A DNA stretch of 33,644 bases, taken from the NCBI RefSeq assembly GCF_004342685.1, contig NZ_SMBZ01000043.1:1-33644 (forward strand), given 5' to 3'. The notes under the pieces are model-generated. The model saw only the letters and a program-made list of their open reading frames with translations, had not been told where the DNA came from and did no database searches. Positions within the stretch are counted from its first letter, which is position 1; every line of letters starts with the position of its first letter. Source of the stretch: Sphingobacterium alimentarium. Lineage in GTDB: Bacteria > Bacteroidota > Bacteroidia > Sphingobacteriales > Sphingobacteriaceae. This document shows, in pieces, positions 8,415 to 16,791 of this stretch. A program made the position numbers and the translations under genes.

Positions 8415-9710
8415 TTATTTATATAGAATTCTAAATTTTATTGTGTTTTCGATTTGTTTTAATTGTTTGATGAGTGATTTGTCATAGTTGGAATCAATGT
8501 CCGTCACTACATAACCAATATCACCTCTTGTCATCAAAAATTGAGATAATATATTGATTTGGTTGTCTGCGTAGATATTGTTGATTCTAGCGAGGATACC
8601 GGGTACATTTTTGTGAATGTGGAGAAGACGATGGCCTTTTAATTTTTTTGGCAATATCAAATGCGGGAAATTCCGGCTTTGATCAGTGTCTCCATTATTG
8701 ATAAACTCTGCCATACGGCGCGGTACGAATTCCGAATTGGTAGACTTTTCTTTCTTATCATCAAAAATCACAATACCTTTTTCGGTACACAAGCTTCTGC
8801 TAACATTTCCTTTTACGTCACCCAAATAACCTAGTGTTTTCAATTTGTCAGCGCGTGACAATTGCTCATTAGTGACTTTCACGCCCTTACCTAATAGCAA
8901 CATGCCGACATCGCTTGTATATTTCTCCTCAAACGTATCTTTCACACGAATTGAAAAACCGTCACGCTTCAAGATATCTATAGCGATTTCGGGTACATCT
9001 CCAACGATAAGGCACAGAATACGATTTTTAGGATACGAAATAGCGGATGGCAATTGATTTACGTACAAGAATTCGTCAAAACTCGGTGTGACGTGATCCG
9101 CTTTGTCGGTTACGCTTTTTCGCGAAATATTTTCGGTGAAGGCAAAAAATTTCTCGATCAATCCGGATTCTTTCAACTGAAAATCCGAATATCCGTCGCC
9201 TATACCGTATATTTTACCTTGAATATTTAAATCTTTCAGCAATTTAACCTTTCCACCTTCGTCAGACAGCGGGTTGGTGTCATCGTATCCGATGATATAG
9301 CCCTGCTCGTCGAATTTAAAGGTGTTGGCGTAAATATTCTCTTCCAATATGCCGTAAGGTGATACCACAGGAATAATAAATTCCTTAAATCCGCCCGAAA
9401 CAATCCATGCTGTATCAGCATTCTGCTTGAAAAATTCCCTATTTCTATCAAAAGACTTGGATACCTTCTTCTTTAAGTGCTTTATAAGCTTTTGTAAGTG
9501 GCTTTTGTTTGCTTTGAGAAGAGAAATTCTTCCTGCAAGACTCTCGCGGAAAGAAATTTTTCCTTCCATTGCCAAGTTGGTATACCGTTCGATTTCTTTG
9601 TATACTTTCTCTTGGTCAGGGCTACCTTCTAATGATATACGAGCTAGTTCGTCCAATGCTTCCACTTGTGTGAACGTACTGTCGAAATCAATGATGTAAT
9701 AATTTTTCAC
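8415..9710 (-). CDS. HAD phosphoserine phosphatase with remnant phosphoglycerate dehydrogenase region and ACT domain
   Basis: The N-terminal HAD domain (1-215) has all catalytic motifs: D8 and D10 in DFDSTFTQ, SGG at 105-107, K154, and GDGYSD at 171-176. Residues about 228-350 resemble a phosphoglycerate dehydrogenase (PGDH) that has lost its core. PKNRILCL and the following 95 residues look like the first half of the substrate-binding domain, then FVPRRMAEFINNG...NFP matches the very end of PGDH. No GxGxxG NAD site and no Arg/Glu/His catalytic set lie between. The C-terminal ACT domain (about 359-431) has HRLLHIHKNVPGILARIN and is the serine-binding type. Many Bacteroidota have a full fusion of about 630 residues; this one lacks roughly 200. 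Expected role: phosphoserine to serine, perhaps with serine feedback. It follows the SDR gene by 5 nt. Confidence 0.85.
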   Translation of the reverse strand: MKNYYIIDFDSTFTQVEALDELARISLEGSPDQEKVYKEIERYTNLAMEGKISFRESLAGRISLLKANKSHLQKLIKHLKKKVSKSFDRNREFFKQNADTAWIVSGGFKEFIIPVVSPYGILEENIYANTFKFDEQGYIIGYDDTNPLSDEGGKVKLLKDLNIQGKIYGIGDGYSDFQLKESGLIEKFFAFTENISRKSVTDKADHVTPSFDEFLYVNQLPSAISYPKNRILCLIVGDVPEIAIDILKRDGFSIRVKDTFEEKYTSDVGMLLLGKGVKVTNEQLSRADKLKTLGYLGDVKGNVSRSLCTEKGIVIFDDKKEKSTNSEFVPRRMAEFINNGDTDQSRNFPHLILPKKLKGHRLLHIHKNVPGILARINNIYADNQINILSQFLMTRGDIGYVVTDIDSNYDKSLIKQLKQIENTIKFRILYK

Positions 9711-9715
9711 GGTGT

Positions 9716-10732
9716 TTAGATTGTTTGTGTTCTGTCGTTTTTATAATATGTATTTGCAATTTCTTGCAAGGTATGATTCAAAGGTTTGAAAGAGTAATTG
9801 ATGGCTTTGGTGATCTTCTCATTGGAAAAAGCCAATAGGGAGGCTGCCGCCTGCACCGATTCCTCCGTGATGACCGGTTTTTTGCCTGTCATTAAGGATA
9901 GGACTTTAGCCATGCGCCAAGCGGAGGATAGCATCAAGTTGTTGGCTTTCAGGGTGGGAGGTTTCTTATCGATCAATTGAGCAATTCGATAAAGAAGTTC
10001 TTTGTTGCTGATATTTTCGGAATTGAGAATAAAGCGTTCGCTTTTGATATCGCTATTCATCAGTTGAAACATGATTTTTGTGACATCTTCTACATCCACT
10101 ATGCCTACCGAGCCACCCGTAAAGATTTTGATGCCGTTGTTTACAAGTTCGAAGATTGCACCTGAACCTTTCTTATACGAACCCAGCCCCATTATGACCG
10201 ATGGATTTACTATTACTGCATCGAGACCTTCATTAATTCCGCGCCAAACCTCGAGTTCGGATTTGTATTTAGAAAGTGCATAATTCGACATTTTTGGGTC
10301 ATACTCCCACTTATCCGCTTCATTGACTGGCTTATTATCTTTGCGGGAGCCTAATGCAGCAATCGAACTCACATGGACCAATCGCGCCTGATGTTCTAAA
10401 CAGAGATTGACAATATGCGCCGTACCTTCGACATTGACTTGAAATAGTTCGTAGGAATCCTCTTTCTGGTAAGAAACTTTGGCTGCACAGTGGTACACTT
10501 GATTGATATTGACAAAAATGTCCGCTAGCGCAAAGTAATCCGTTACATCTGCATCAATCCATTCGATAAGGGAGGAGGATTTGAGCATTTCGGGTATGGC
10601 AGAGGAGGAGCGCTTGGTCGCTAATACAGCATGACCTTGTTCAATTAACAATTTTATAAGCGTTGATCCTAAAAAACCCGTACCTCCAGTAACTAATATC
10701 ACTTGCTTTCCTTTTAATGTTTTTATAGCCAT
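9716..10732 (-). CDS. Extended short-chain dehydrogenase/reductase (NAD-dependent epimerase/dehydratase family)
   Basis: This 338-residue protein has the extended SDR layout. The NAD(P)-binding motif TGGTGFLG is at 15-22, the catalytic Ser region VSSIAALG at 121-128, and Y151-K155 in YALSK form the YxxxK motif. The overall character is that of dihydroflavonol-4-reductase-like or 3-beta-hydroxysteroid dehydrogenase-like members, which reduce or oxidise varied substrates, so the substrate cannot be named. It lies 5 nt upstream of the SerB-like gene and is probably co-transcribed with it. Nothing in the sequence ties it to serine metabolism. A -7 promoter box abuts the start codon with one base between. 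Confidence 0.85.
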   Translation of the reverse strand: MAIKTLKGKQVILVTGGTGFLGSTLIKLLIEQGHAVLATKRSSSAIPEMLKSSSLIEWIDADVTDYFALADIFVNINQVYHCAAKVSYQKEDSYELFQVNVEGTAHIVNLCLEHQARLVHVSSIAALGSRKDNKPVNEADKWEYDPKMSNYALSKYKSELEVWRGINEGLDAVIVNPSVIMGLGSYKKGSGAIFELVNNGIKIFTGGSVGIVDVEDVTKIMFQLMNSDIKSERFILNSENISNKELLYRIAQLIDKKPPTLKANNLMLSSAWRMAKVLSLMTGKKPVITEESVQAAASLLAFSNEKITKAINYSFKPLNHTLQEIANTYYKNDRTQTI

Positions 10733-10733
10733 T

Positions 10734-10741
10734 CAAATATA
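10734..10741 (-). promoter_or_regulatory. Putative promoter -7 box abutting the SDR start
   Basis: Minus-strand TATATTTG, a perfect TAnnTTTG match, one base before the ATG at 10732. If used, transcription would begin at or just inside the start codon, so it implies a leaderless mRNA or is a chance match. Confidence 0.4.
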
Positions 10742-10885
10742 GATTTTTAGGATATGTAAAGCAAAAGTTATATGGTATTTATCTACTTTGATTGCATGCA
10801 AAAGTTTTATGAATTGGATGAATAAATGCATATTTGCATAGCGAGAGATCAAAATATTGTATTTCGTTACTAATAATTTCCAACT

Positions 10886-12073
10886 ATGTCATTAGCAGAT
10901 TTTTTTTCACCGGTTGATTTATCCAATTTCACATCCAAGACGGAATATCTAAACTCCCAACTTGGACAGGTCATTCATATTTATAAAGAAGAATTTCTAA
11001 ATCTGGAGGATGAGGAACAAAGACCTCAGCTTGCTATTATCGGTGTGGAAGAAGATCGTGCAGCTGTCAATAATAAAGGTGCTTCCAAAGCGCCAGATGC
11101 GGTACGCAAGCATTTGTACGACCTGTATCAAGGTGATTATAAAATAAAAATTGCTGATTTTGGAAATATCAAAGCAGGGGAGTCCATAAGTGATACATAT
11201 GCAGCGCTTAAAATCGTCGTGGAAGAGTTAGTGAAAAAGGACATTGTTCCTGTTATCATCGGTGGAGGCCAGGACTTGACTTATGCGCAATACCGAGGCT
11301 ATCAGGAGTTGGAACAGCGTGTAGAAGTAGCTGTGATTGATGCCAAATTTGATTTGGATCAAGAGCATTCAGAAGATATGCCGCTAAATTCTCAAACTTA
11401 TCTGAATCATCTGATCTTGCATCAGCCTGATTATTTGTTCAACCTTAATAACGTAGCCTATCAGACCTATTTGGTCAGTAAAGAGTCTATAAATATGTAC
11501 GACAAGCTGTTTTTCAATGCACAGCGTGTGGGCATGATCGCAGGCAAATTGGATCAAGCAGAACCGATTATCCGTGCTGCGGATATAGTGAGTTTTGATA
11601 TTGGTGCGATTCGTGCCTCCGAGGCTCCGGGTAATGCCAACGCAGTTCCGAATGGCTTATTTGGGGATGAAGCCTGTCAATTGGCTCGATATGCCGGTAT
11701 GTCTGACAAGTGTAGCTCCATTGGCTTCTATGAGTTTAATCCGACTTTTGATCCGATGGAACAAACAGCCATGCTGGTTTCACAGATGATCTGGTGTTTC
11801 ATTGATGGCTATTACTATCGTAAAAATGATGCGCCGTTGATTCCGAAGTCTGCGTATATTATTTATCGTACGACTTTAGAGAACGAGGACCACGAATTGG
11901 TTTTTGTGAAGAGTAAAAAATCCGATCGATGGTGGATGCAGGTGCCTTATTTCGGTACAAAATCCGTGAATGAGCGTTTCTATTTAGTACCATGTCGATA
12001 CGAAGATTATCAATTGGCCGTGGCGGGAGAAATGCCGGACTTGTGGTGGAGAACACATCAGAAATTACAATAA
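10886..12073 (+). CDS. Ureohydrolase (arginase/formimidoylglutamase) fold protein with degenerate metal site
   Basis: The 395-residue protein aligns with the arginase fold through its strand motifs, but the binuclear manganese ligands are altered. GGDHS is replaced by GGGQD (126-130), so the His ligand becomes Q129. DAHxD becomes DAKFD, keeping D152 and D156 with K154 for the His. SFDxDxxDP becomes SFDIGAIRA, keeping D238 with G240 for the second Asp. Three of six ligands remain. The GFYEFNP and YAGMSDK motifs and a C-terminal extension of about 80 residues are, from memory, typical of a conserved Bacteroidota family often labelled formimidoylglutamase. Ordinary ureohydrolase activity is doubtful; one metal or a non-catalytic role is possible. 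It ends at a terminator before rmuC. Confidence 0.75.
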   Translation: MSLADFFSPVDLSNFTSKTEYLNSQLGQVIHIYKEEFLNLEDEEQRPQLAIIGVEEDRAAVNNKGASKAPDAVRKHLYDLYQGDYKIKIADFGNIKAGESISDTYAALKIVVEELVKKDIVPVIIGGGQDLTYAQYRGYQELEQRVEVAVIDAKFDLDQEHSEDMPLNSQTYLNHLILHQPDYLFNLNNVAYQTYLVSKESINMYDKLFFNAQRVGMIAGKLDQAEPIIRAADIVSFDIGAIRASEAPGNANAVPNGLFGDEACQLARYAGMSDKCSSIGFYEFNPTFDPMEQTAMLVSQMIWCFIDGYYYRKNDAPLIPKSAYIIYRTTLENEDHELVFVKSKKSDRWWMQVPYFGTKSVNERFYLVPCRYEDYQLAVAGEMPDLWWRTHQKLQ

Positions 12074-12080
12074 TATAAAG

Positions 12081-12103
12081 TGGTCTTTTGAGACCATTTT
12101 TTG
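12081..12103 (+). terminator. Intrinsic terminator
   Basis: TGGTCT (12081-12086) pairs with AGACCA (12091-12096) around TTTG, followed by a run of six T. It lies 7 nt after the ureohydrolase-like gene. Confidence 0.75.
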
Positions 12104-12162
12104 TTTGTCAAAAAACTAATATACAAGCGCTAACAGCTTCAGGACTTTAATCAAGAGAAAAC

Positions 12163-13485
12163 ATGGATACGATCTTAATCGCTATAATTATTGGGCTAAC
12201 GCTGCTTTCGGTCTATTTGTTATTGCAAAAATCTAAAGCGGTAACTAAGTCTGAATATGAGAAATTACGTCAGCAAAAGCAAGATCTGGATATTGAATAT
12301 GCCAAAGTAAAGCAAATGGCTGATGTGCACTTGCAAGAAAAAGAAAACTTAAAGAAGATGCTCGAACGTGAGCAAAATGAGCGAAATGCATTGGAGCGAA
12401 CCCTCGAAGGAACGAATGCTTATTTGCAAGCCCAACAAGAGAAATTTGAAGATCAAAAAATAGAAATAGAACGTACAAAAGCACAATTTAATGCCGAATT
12501 TCAAGTGTTGGCGAATAAGATTTTGGAGGAAAAGACCCAAAAATTTACGGCTCTGAATCAGGAATATTTGGGTGTAATATTGGATCCTTTGAAAGAAAAG
12601 ATAAAGACTTTTGAAGAGAAGGTAGAGAAAACATACGCGCAGGAGTCCGCGGAGCGGAATGTACTGAAAGGGGTGGTGGAACAATTGATGCAGCAAAGCC
12701 TCCAGATAAAAGACGAAGCCAACAACTTGACGCGAGCACTCAAAGGTGATTCAAAGAAGCAAGGCAATTGGGGTGAAGTGATTTTGGAGCGCGTGCTGGA
12801 GCGTTCGGGATTATCGAAAGATCAAGAATATCGTTTGCAAGCTTCTTTGCAAGATGAATTTGGTCGTCGCTTACAACCGGATGCTATTATTGATTTGCCC
12901 GATGATAAGCAGCTAATTGTAGATTCCAAAGTTTCTTTGGTGGCGTACGATAATTATATCAATGCTGAAACGGAAGAGGAAATGGCTGCTCATCTAAAAA
13001 TGCATGTGCAATCCATCGAAAATCACGTGAAAGAACTTTCTGCAAAGAATTACCACAGTCTGTACGGCATTCATTCGCCAGACTTTGTGTTGTTGTTTAT
13101 GCCTATAGAATCGGCATTAAGTCTTGCGGTCATGCATAAGCCCGAATTGTTTTCTGATGCGTGGGATAGGCGTGTGGTGATTGTTAGCCCATCGACGCTA
13201 TTGGCTACGCTTAGGACGATTGCTTCTATGTGGAAACAAGAACGACAAAATCGCAATGTGCTTGAGATAGCTCGCGAGGCGGGTGCGCTGTATGATAAAT
13301 TTGTTGGGTTCCTGACGGATATGCAACAAATACAAGTTCATCTGCATAAAGCTTCCGAAAAACATGATGAAGCCATGAAAAAGTTGTCGACAGGGGCTGG
13401 TAATGTAGTCCGTCGTGTAGAAAATCTTAAATCGCTAGGTGCAAAAGCGAATAAGCAAATTGATGATAGGTATCTGGAGTCTTAA
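12163..13485 (+). CDS. rmuC: DNA recombination protein RmuC
   Basis: The 440-residue protein has one N-terminal membrane anchor (about 4-22) and a long charged coiled coil (about 28-125). The RmuC nuclease-like domain follows, with GNWGEVILERVLERSGL, RRLQPDAIIDLPDDKQLIVDSKVSL and the conserved VIVSPSTLLATLRT. RmuC limits inversion of short inverted repeats in E. coli and is thought to be a membrane-tethered DNA-processing enzyme. The DAIIDLP/DSK residues correspond to the PD-(D/E)xK-like core. Length and order are normal for the family. It is flanked by terminators on both sides and is probably monocistronic. Confidence 0.93.
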   Translation: MDTILIAIIIGLTLLSVYLLLQKSKAVTKSEYEKLRQQKQDLDIEYAKVKQMADVHLQEKENLKKMLEREQNERNALERTLEGTNAYLQAQQEKFEDQKIEIERTKAQFNAEFQVLANKILEEKTQKFTALNQEYLGVILDPLKEKIKTFEEKVEKTYAQESAERNVLKGVVEQLMQQSLQIKDEANNLTRALKGDSKKQGNWGEVILERVLERSGLSKDQEYRLQASLQDEFGRRLQPDAIIDLPDDKQLIVDSKVSLVAYDNYINAETEEEMAAHLKMHVQSIENHVKELSAKNYHSLYGIHSPDFVLLFMPIESALSLAVMHKPELFSDAWDRRVVIVSPSTLLATLRTIASMWKQERQNRNVLEIAREAGALYDKFVGFLTDMQQIQVHLHKASEKHDEAMKKLSTGAGNVVRRVENLKSLGAKANKQIDDRYLES

Positions 13486-13495
13486 TTGATAAATG

Positions 13496-13538
13496 AAAAT
13501 AGGTAGATTTACTTCCTTAAAAGCATCTACCTATTTTT
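13496..13538. terminator. Bidirectional intrinsic terminator between rmuC and ggt
   Basis: AAAATAGGTAGAT (13496-13508) pairs with ATCTACCTATTTT (13525-13537) across a 16-nt loop, with T runs on both strands. It serves the convergent rmuC and ggt genes. Confidence 0.8.
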
Positions 13539-13566
13539 ATAAAATGTCTACAAAACTTCGATATTT

Positions 13567-15264
13567 TTAATACCCCATTGCGGTATCATCACCGCGGTGG
13601 TCAGCGCCTGTTTGCTTCTTTCCATTCGGTAATACAATAATATTTTCTACTCGACCGATATTGCCACGTTTGTATATTTTGTAGCCATCTTTTTCTAAGC
13701 TGGCGCGTGTTTTTTCGTCAATAGCTTTGCTTTCTACATCGATGCGGTCTGGCTTCCATTGGTGATGAAAGCGTGGTGCACTTACAGATTCTTGCGCTGC
13801 CATCCCAAAATCAAGAACATTCACTATCGTCTGGAATACAGAAGTGATAATCGTAGATCCTCCCGGAGTACCAACTACCATCTTCAATTGACCATCCTTC
13901 TCCACGATAGTTGGGGTCATAGCGGATAGCATGCGCTTGCCAGGCTCTACCGAATTGGCTTTACCACCCAATAGTCCATACATATTAGGTACACCTGGTT
14001 TCACAGAAAAGTCATCCATCTCATTATTCAACAAGAAGCCTGCGCCATCGACCCATACCAATGAGCCGTAAGAGCCATTGATGGTTGTGGTCAATGATAC
14101 CGCATTCCCATCCTTATCTACAATGCTGTAATGTGTTGTTTCTTCTGACTCATAGCCCGGAAATTTTCCTGCTTTGATCGTTTCACTATCTGTTGCTTTA
14201 GCCAATGATACATTCGCCATGCGAGATTGATTGTAAGCTGCTGATGTCAAGTGTTCGACCGGTACACGATAGAAATCAGGGTCACCCAAATGCGTTGCTC
14301 TGTCTGCATATACACGGCGTTCGGCTTCGACCATTGCGCGAACGGTGCTGTCAGACTGAAATCCCCATTGAGCCAACGGATATTTTTCAACAGATTGTAA
14401 TAAAGCCAAGAGCGCTACACCACCACTGGATGGGGGAGGCATTGAAATGATTTTATGTCCTTTATATTCACCCACAATAGGTTTACGCCAAATCGCTTTA
14501 TAATTTGCTAAATCACTGTGCGTCATGATACCGTTACCACGCTTCATTTCTGCGACAATATAATCAGCTGTTTGGCCTTTGTAAAATCCATCACGACCTT
14601 GTGTGGCGATACGTTTTAAGGTTTCTGCCAATTCTTGTTGAACGAAGATATCGCCTTCCTTCCATTCGCCGTCTTTGATGATGGCTGCGCCATTCGGGTT
14701 GAATTTGACAAATCTTTCCTTATAGCTATTGAATTCACGTGCTTGCATGGCTGTAATGGCAAACCCTTTTTCTGCCAATTCTATCGCGGGTTGAATTAAT
14801 GCTTCCCATGATAATGTTCCGTATTTTTTGAAGGCTTCATCCATTCCCGCTACAGCGCCCGGTACACCGGCTGCTAGCGGTCCGTATAAACTTAAGTCTG
14901 TAATCGGATTGCCATCTTTATCGAGGTACATGTCTTTGTGCGCAGCGGCAGGAGCTTTTTCACGAAAGTCCAAGGAATTCACTTCACCAGTCTTACTGCG
15001 GAATACCATGAATCCGCCACCTCCCAAATTACCAGCGTTAGGATAAACGACCGCTAAGGCGAATTTCACCGCTATCGCGGCATCAATTGCATTTCCACCT
15101 TTTTTCAAAATATCTACGCCAACTCGTGAGGCAAGGGGATGTGCCGTAACTACGGCGCCATTCTGGTACTCATTGTTGGTATTTTGATAAGGTGAACTGT
15201 TTTTGTGGGATACACAGTTGTAGTTAATGAAAACTAAAAAAAGGAAATAAACTAGATTTTTCAT
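13567..15264 (-). CDS. ggt: Gamma-glutamyltransferase
   Basis: Ggt removes the gamma-glutamyl group from glutathione and related peptides outside the cytoplasm. The precursor cleaves itself before a Thr that becomes the nucleophile. That Thr is T376, the first Thr of TTHYSIVDKDGNAVS. Other hallmarks are NAGNLGGGGFMV, RMLSAMTPTIV and GTPGGSTIITS. I start it at the ATG at 15264. A longer frame begins with a TTG at 15291 that sits inside a -7 promoter box, so it cannot be the true start. From 15264 the protein has 565 residues and begins with a signal sequence, MKNLVYFLFLVFINYNC; the Cys could be lipidated, but N-Y-N before it is a poor lipobox. It has its own promoter. Confidence 0.93.
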   Translation of the reverse strand: MKNLVYFLFLVFINYNCVSHKNSSPYQNTNNEYQNGAVVTAHPLASRVGVDILKKGGNAIDAAIAVKFALAVVYPNAGNLGGGGFMVFRSKTGEVNSLDFREKAPAAAHKDMYLDKDGNPITDLSLYGPLAAGVPGAVAGMDEAFKKYGTLSWEALIQPAIELAEKGFAITAMQAREFNSYKERFVKFNPNGAAIIKDGEWKEGDIFVQQELAETLKRIATQGRDGFYKGQTADYIVAEMKRGNGIMTHSDLANYKAIWRKPIVGEYKGHKIISMPPPSSGGVALLALLQSVEKYPLAQWGFQSDSTVRAMVEAERRVYADRATHLGDPDFYRVPVEHLTSAAYNQSRMANVSLAKATDSETIKAGKFPGYESEETTHYSIVDKDGNAVSLTTTINGSYGSLVWVDGAGFLLNNEMDDFSVKPGVPNMYGLLGGKANSVEPGKRMLSAMTPTIVEKDGQLKMVVGTPGGSTIITSVFQTIVNVLDFGMAAQESVSAPRFHHQWKPDRIDVESKAIDEKTRASLEKDGYKIYKRGNIGRVENIIVLPNGKKQTGADHRGDDTAMGY

Positions 15265-15288
15265 AAGGTTAAGGTTACATATACTTCT

Positions 15289-15296
15289 CAAATATA
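15289..15296 (-). promoter_or_regulatory. Putative ggt promoter, -7 box
   Basis: Minus-strand TATATTTG, a perfect TAnnTTTG match, 24 nt upstream of the ATG at 15264. It overlaps the alternative TTG codon and so decides the ggt start. Confidence 0.55.
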
Positions 15297-15342
15297 AATG
15301 AAATAGGGTGAATTATTGAATTCAGAATAATAATTCAAGGGA

Positions 15343-15669
15343 TTATATCAACTTTTCGTTGTTTTTATGCCGATCGGCATCGCGATTTGTCTTTTTATCC
15401 AAATTCTTTTCCAAAGCTTCCGTAAGATCAATGCCTGTTTGATTGGCAAGACAAATCAGCACAAATAATACATCGGCCATTTCATCCGCCAGGTTGACCT
15501 CTTCGTCTGACTTTTTGAAAGACTGCTCCCCATATTGCCGCGCCATAATACGGGCAACTTCGCCGACTTCTTCCATCAGCATAGCTGTATTGGTCAACTC
15601 ATTAAAATAGCGGACACCTGTCGTCTTGATCCATTTATCTACGATTTGTTGGGCTTCTTGTATGGTCAT
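15343..15669 (-). CDS. MazG-like nucleotide pyrophosphohydrolase
   Basis: This is a single-domain 108-residue MazG-type protein. The metal-binding pattern ExxE...ExxD is visible as LMEEVGEVARI and then ADEMADVLFVLICLANQ. Members hydrolyse nucleoside triphosphates, often damaged ones or dUTP/dCTP, to monophosphates and pyrophosphate; the preferred nucleotide here is unknown. It begins 5 nt after dtd on the same strand, so the two form an operon of proofreading or clean-up enzymes. The charged tail after residue 90 (KKTNRDADRHKNNEK) includes the conserved KxxxRDxDRH-like end seen in this subgroup. Confidence 0.88.
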   Translation of the reverse strand: MTIQEAQQIVDKWIKTTGVRYFNELTNTAMLMEEVGEVARIMARQYGEQSFKKSDEEVNLADEMADVLFVLICLANQTGIDLTEALEKNLDKKTNRDADRHKNNEKLI

Positions 15670-15674
15670 AAGTT

Positions 15675-16133
15675 CTAAAAATTATCTTTATCTTTTGTGT
15701 TCATGATTATAGTCACAGGCCCGTCGTTGCGAAGATCAATTTTCATATCTGCGCCGAAGATGCCCAATTGCACTTGTTTATCAAGCAATCTGCTAAGCAA
15801 ATGTGCCATTTCTTGGTACATAGGTTTGGCTTTCTCAGGCTTGGCGGCACGTATAAAGGAGGGTCTATTGCCTTTTTTGGTCTGGGCAAATAGCGTAAAT
15901 TGAGAAATTAACAAAATATTGCCTCCTATATCCTGAATGGATTTATTCATCAGTCCATTTTCATCCGAAAAAATCCTTAAGTTGACAATTTTATTAGCCA
16001 ACCATTCCATATCTTCTTTGGCATCCTCATCTTCAACACCCAATAATATTAAAAATCCATCTTCTATAATGCCTGTAATCTGATTGTCTACAGTGCATGA
16101 GGCATGGGTGACACGTTGTATAACTGCTCGCAT
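15675..16133 (-). CDS. dtd: D-aminoacyl-tRNA deacylase
   Basis: Dtd removes D-amino acids, and glycine mischarged on tRNA-Ala, from tRNAs. The 152-residue protein is collinear with the family: MRAVIQRVTHASCTVD at the N terminus, the catalytic SQFTLFA motif, and NDGPVTIIM near the C terminus, which corresponds to the NxGPVT motif holding the cross-subunit Gly-cisPro. Length is normal. It is the first gene of a two-gene unit with the MazG-like protein. A near-match -7 box lies four bases before its ATG. Confidence 0.95.
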   Translation of the reverse strand: MRAVIQRVTHASCTVDNQITGIIEDGFLILLGVEDEDAKEDMEWLANKIVNLRIFSDENGLMNKSIQDIGGNILLISQFTLFAQTKKGNRPSFIRAAKPEKAKPMYQEMAHLLSRLLDKQVQLGIFGADMKIDLRNDGPVTIIMNTKDKDNF

Positions 16134-16137
16134 AGGG

Positions 16138-16145
16138 TAAAAGTA
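16138..16145 (-). promoter_or_regulatory. Possible dtd promoter, -7 box
   Basis: Minus-strand TACTTTTA matches TAnnTTTG in all but the last base and lies exactly four bases before the dtd ATG. This spacing is the same as for dusB and trmD, which raises confidence somewhat. Confidence 0.35.
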
Positions 16146-16187
16146 TAAAAAAATGGCAAAATTTTAGTGTGTGCTGATAACGGAAGA

Positions 16188-16778
16188 ATGTTTCACAAGC
16201 CACAGGGGAGAATTAGTTACAACAATGAAGAGTGGCTGCGCTACCTCGAAGTAACTTTGAAGAATGCACTAACGCAAAGAAATGCTATTAAGTTTTATTT
16301 AACTTTTGGGAAATATTATTATTTTATAAAACATTATTTCTCAATTGATTGGGGATTTGTGATGTCGTATTTGCGTGTGCGCTTGAATTTCTGGTGGGGC
16401 TGTCTGTTCCATTTTAGCTGGATCTTTATATTTGTCGTGTTGTTTACATCAGCAGAAAGCTTATTTGAAAAACCTTATATTGACAAGACCGATGCATATT
16501 CATTAATCATCGAAGAGAAGCCCTTCTTTGATTCTGATCTCGCAAAACCAATCACGATTGATAGTCAAGATGGGAAGCTGAAGCGACTAGATGCGCAACA
16601 ATATCAATTGCAAGCGGTCCTAGATACTTTATATGGAAAGAACGAGTATTATTCGACGAGTTCTTTTTTGAAAATAGATTTTGACTCCAAGGAAGGTATT
16701 GCAAAAGATAAATTCATTGATTTGATAAAAGAGGAATACGACATTATTTCCATGAAAACGTATAAGAAGATGGAGTAG
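16188..16778 (+). CDS. Hypothetical protein with one membrane segment
   Basis: I do not recognise this protein. From the ATG at 16188 it has 196 residues; an upstream in-frame GTG (16167) would add seven, but the ATG gives the more natural start. A charged N-terminal region of about 60 residues precedes an aromatic-rich stretch and one strongly hydrophobic segment (WGCLFHFSWIFIFVVLFTS, about residues 70-88). About 105 mostly polar residues follow, probably outside the inner membrane. No catalytic motif or signal peptide is seen. It is divergent from dtd and convergent with the TonB receptor. The continuous frame and balanced composition suggest a real gene. Confidence 0.6.
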   Translation: MFHKPQGRISYNNEEWLRYLEVTLKNALTQRNAIKFYLTFGKYYYFIKHYFSIDWGFVMSYLRVRLNFWWGCLFHFSWIFIFVVLFTSAESLFEKPYIDKTDAYSLIIEEKPFFDSDLAKPITIDSQDGKLKRLDAQQYQLQAVLDTLYGKNEYYSTSSFLKIDFDSKEGIAKDKFIDLIKEEYDIISMKTYKKME

Positions 16779-16791
16779 CATAAGCCAGCAC

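Noticed and set aside
9427..9699. A 90-residue plus-strand frame inside the SerB-like gene
   Set aside because: It lies wholly antisense to a clear coding region and has no recognisable protein character. Other long antisense frames in the window were dropped for the same reason.
8415..9710. The SerB-like gene as a pseudogene of a full SerB-SerA fusion
   Set aside because: The frame is open throughout, and the HAD and ACT domains are intact, so it is treated as a functional shortened protein.
10800..10855. Repeated TGCAT/ATGCA words upstream of the arginase-like gene as an operator
   Set aside because: The arms are short, irregularly spaced and common by chance in AT-rich DNA.
12349..12696. 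A 115-residue minus-strand frame inside rmuC
   Set aside because: Its hydrophobic, low-complexity character comes from reading the rmuC coiled coil backwards.
15265..15291. Longer ggt start at the TTG at 15291
   Set aside because: The TTG lies inside a perfect -7 promoter box, and the signal sequence begins at the ATG at 15264.
16167..16187. GTG start for the one-pass membrane protein
   Set aside because: It adds seven residues with no clear signal; an ATG at 16188 follows directly and is preferred.
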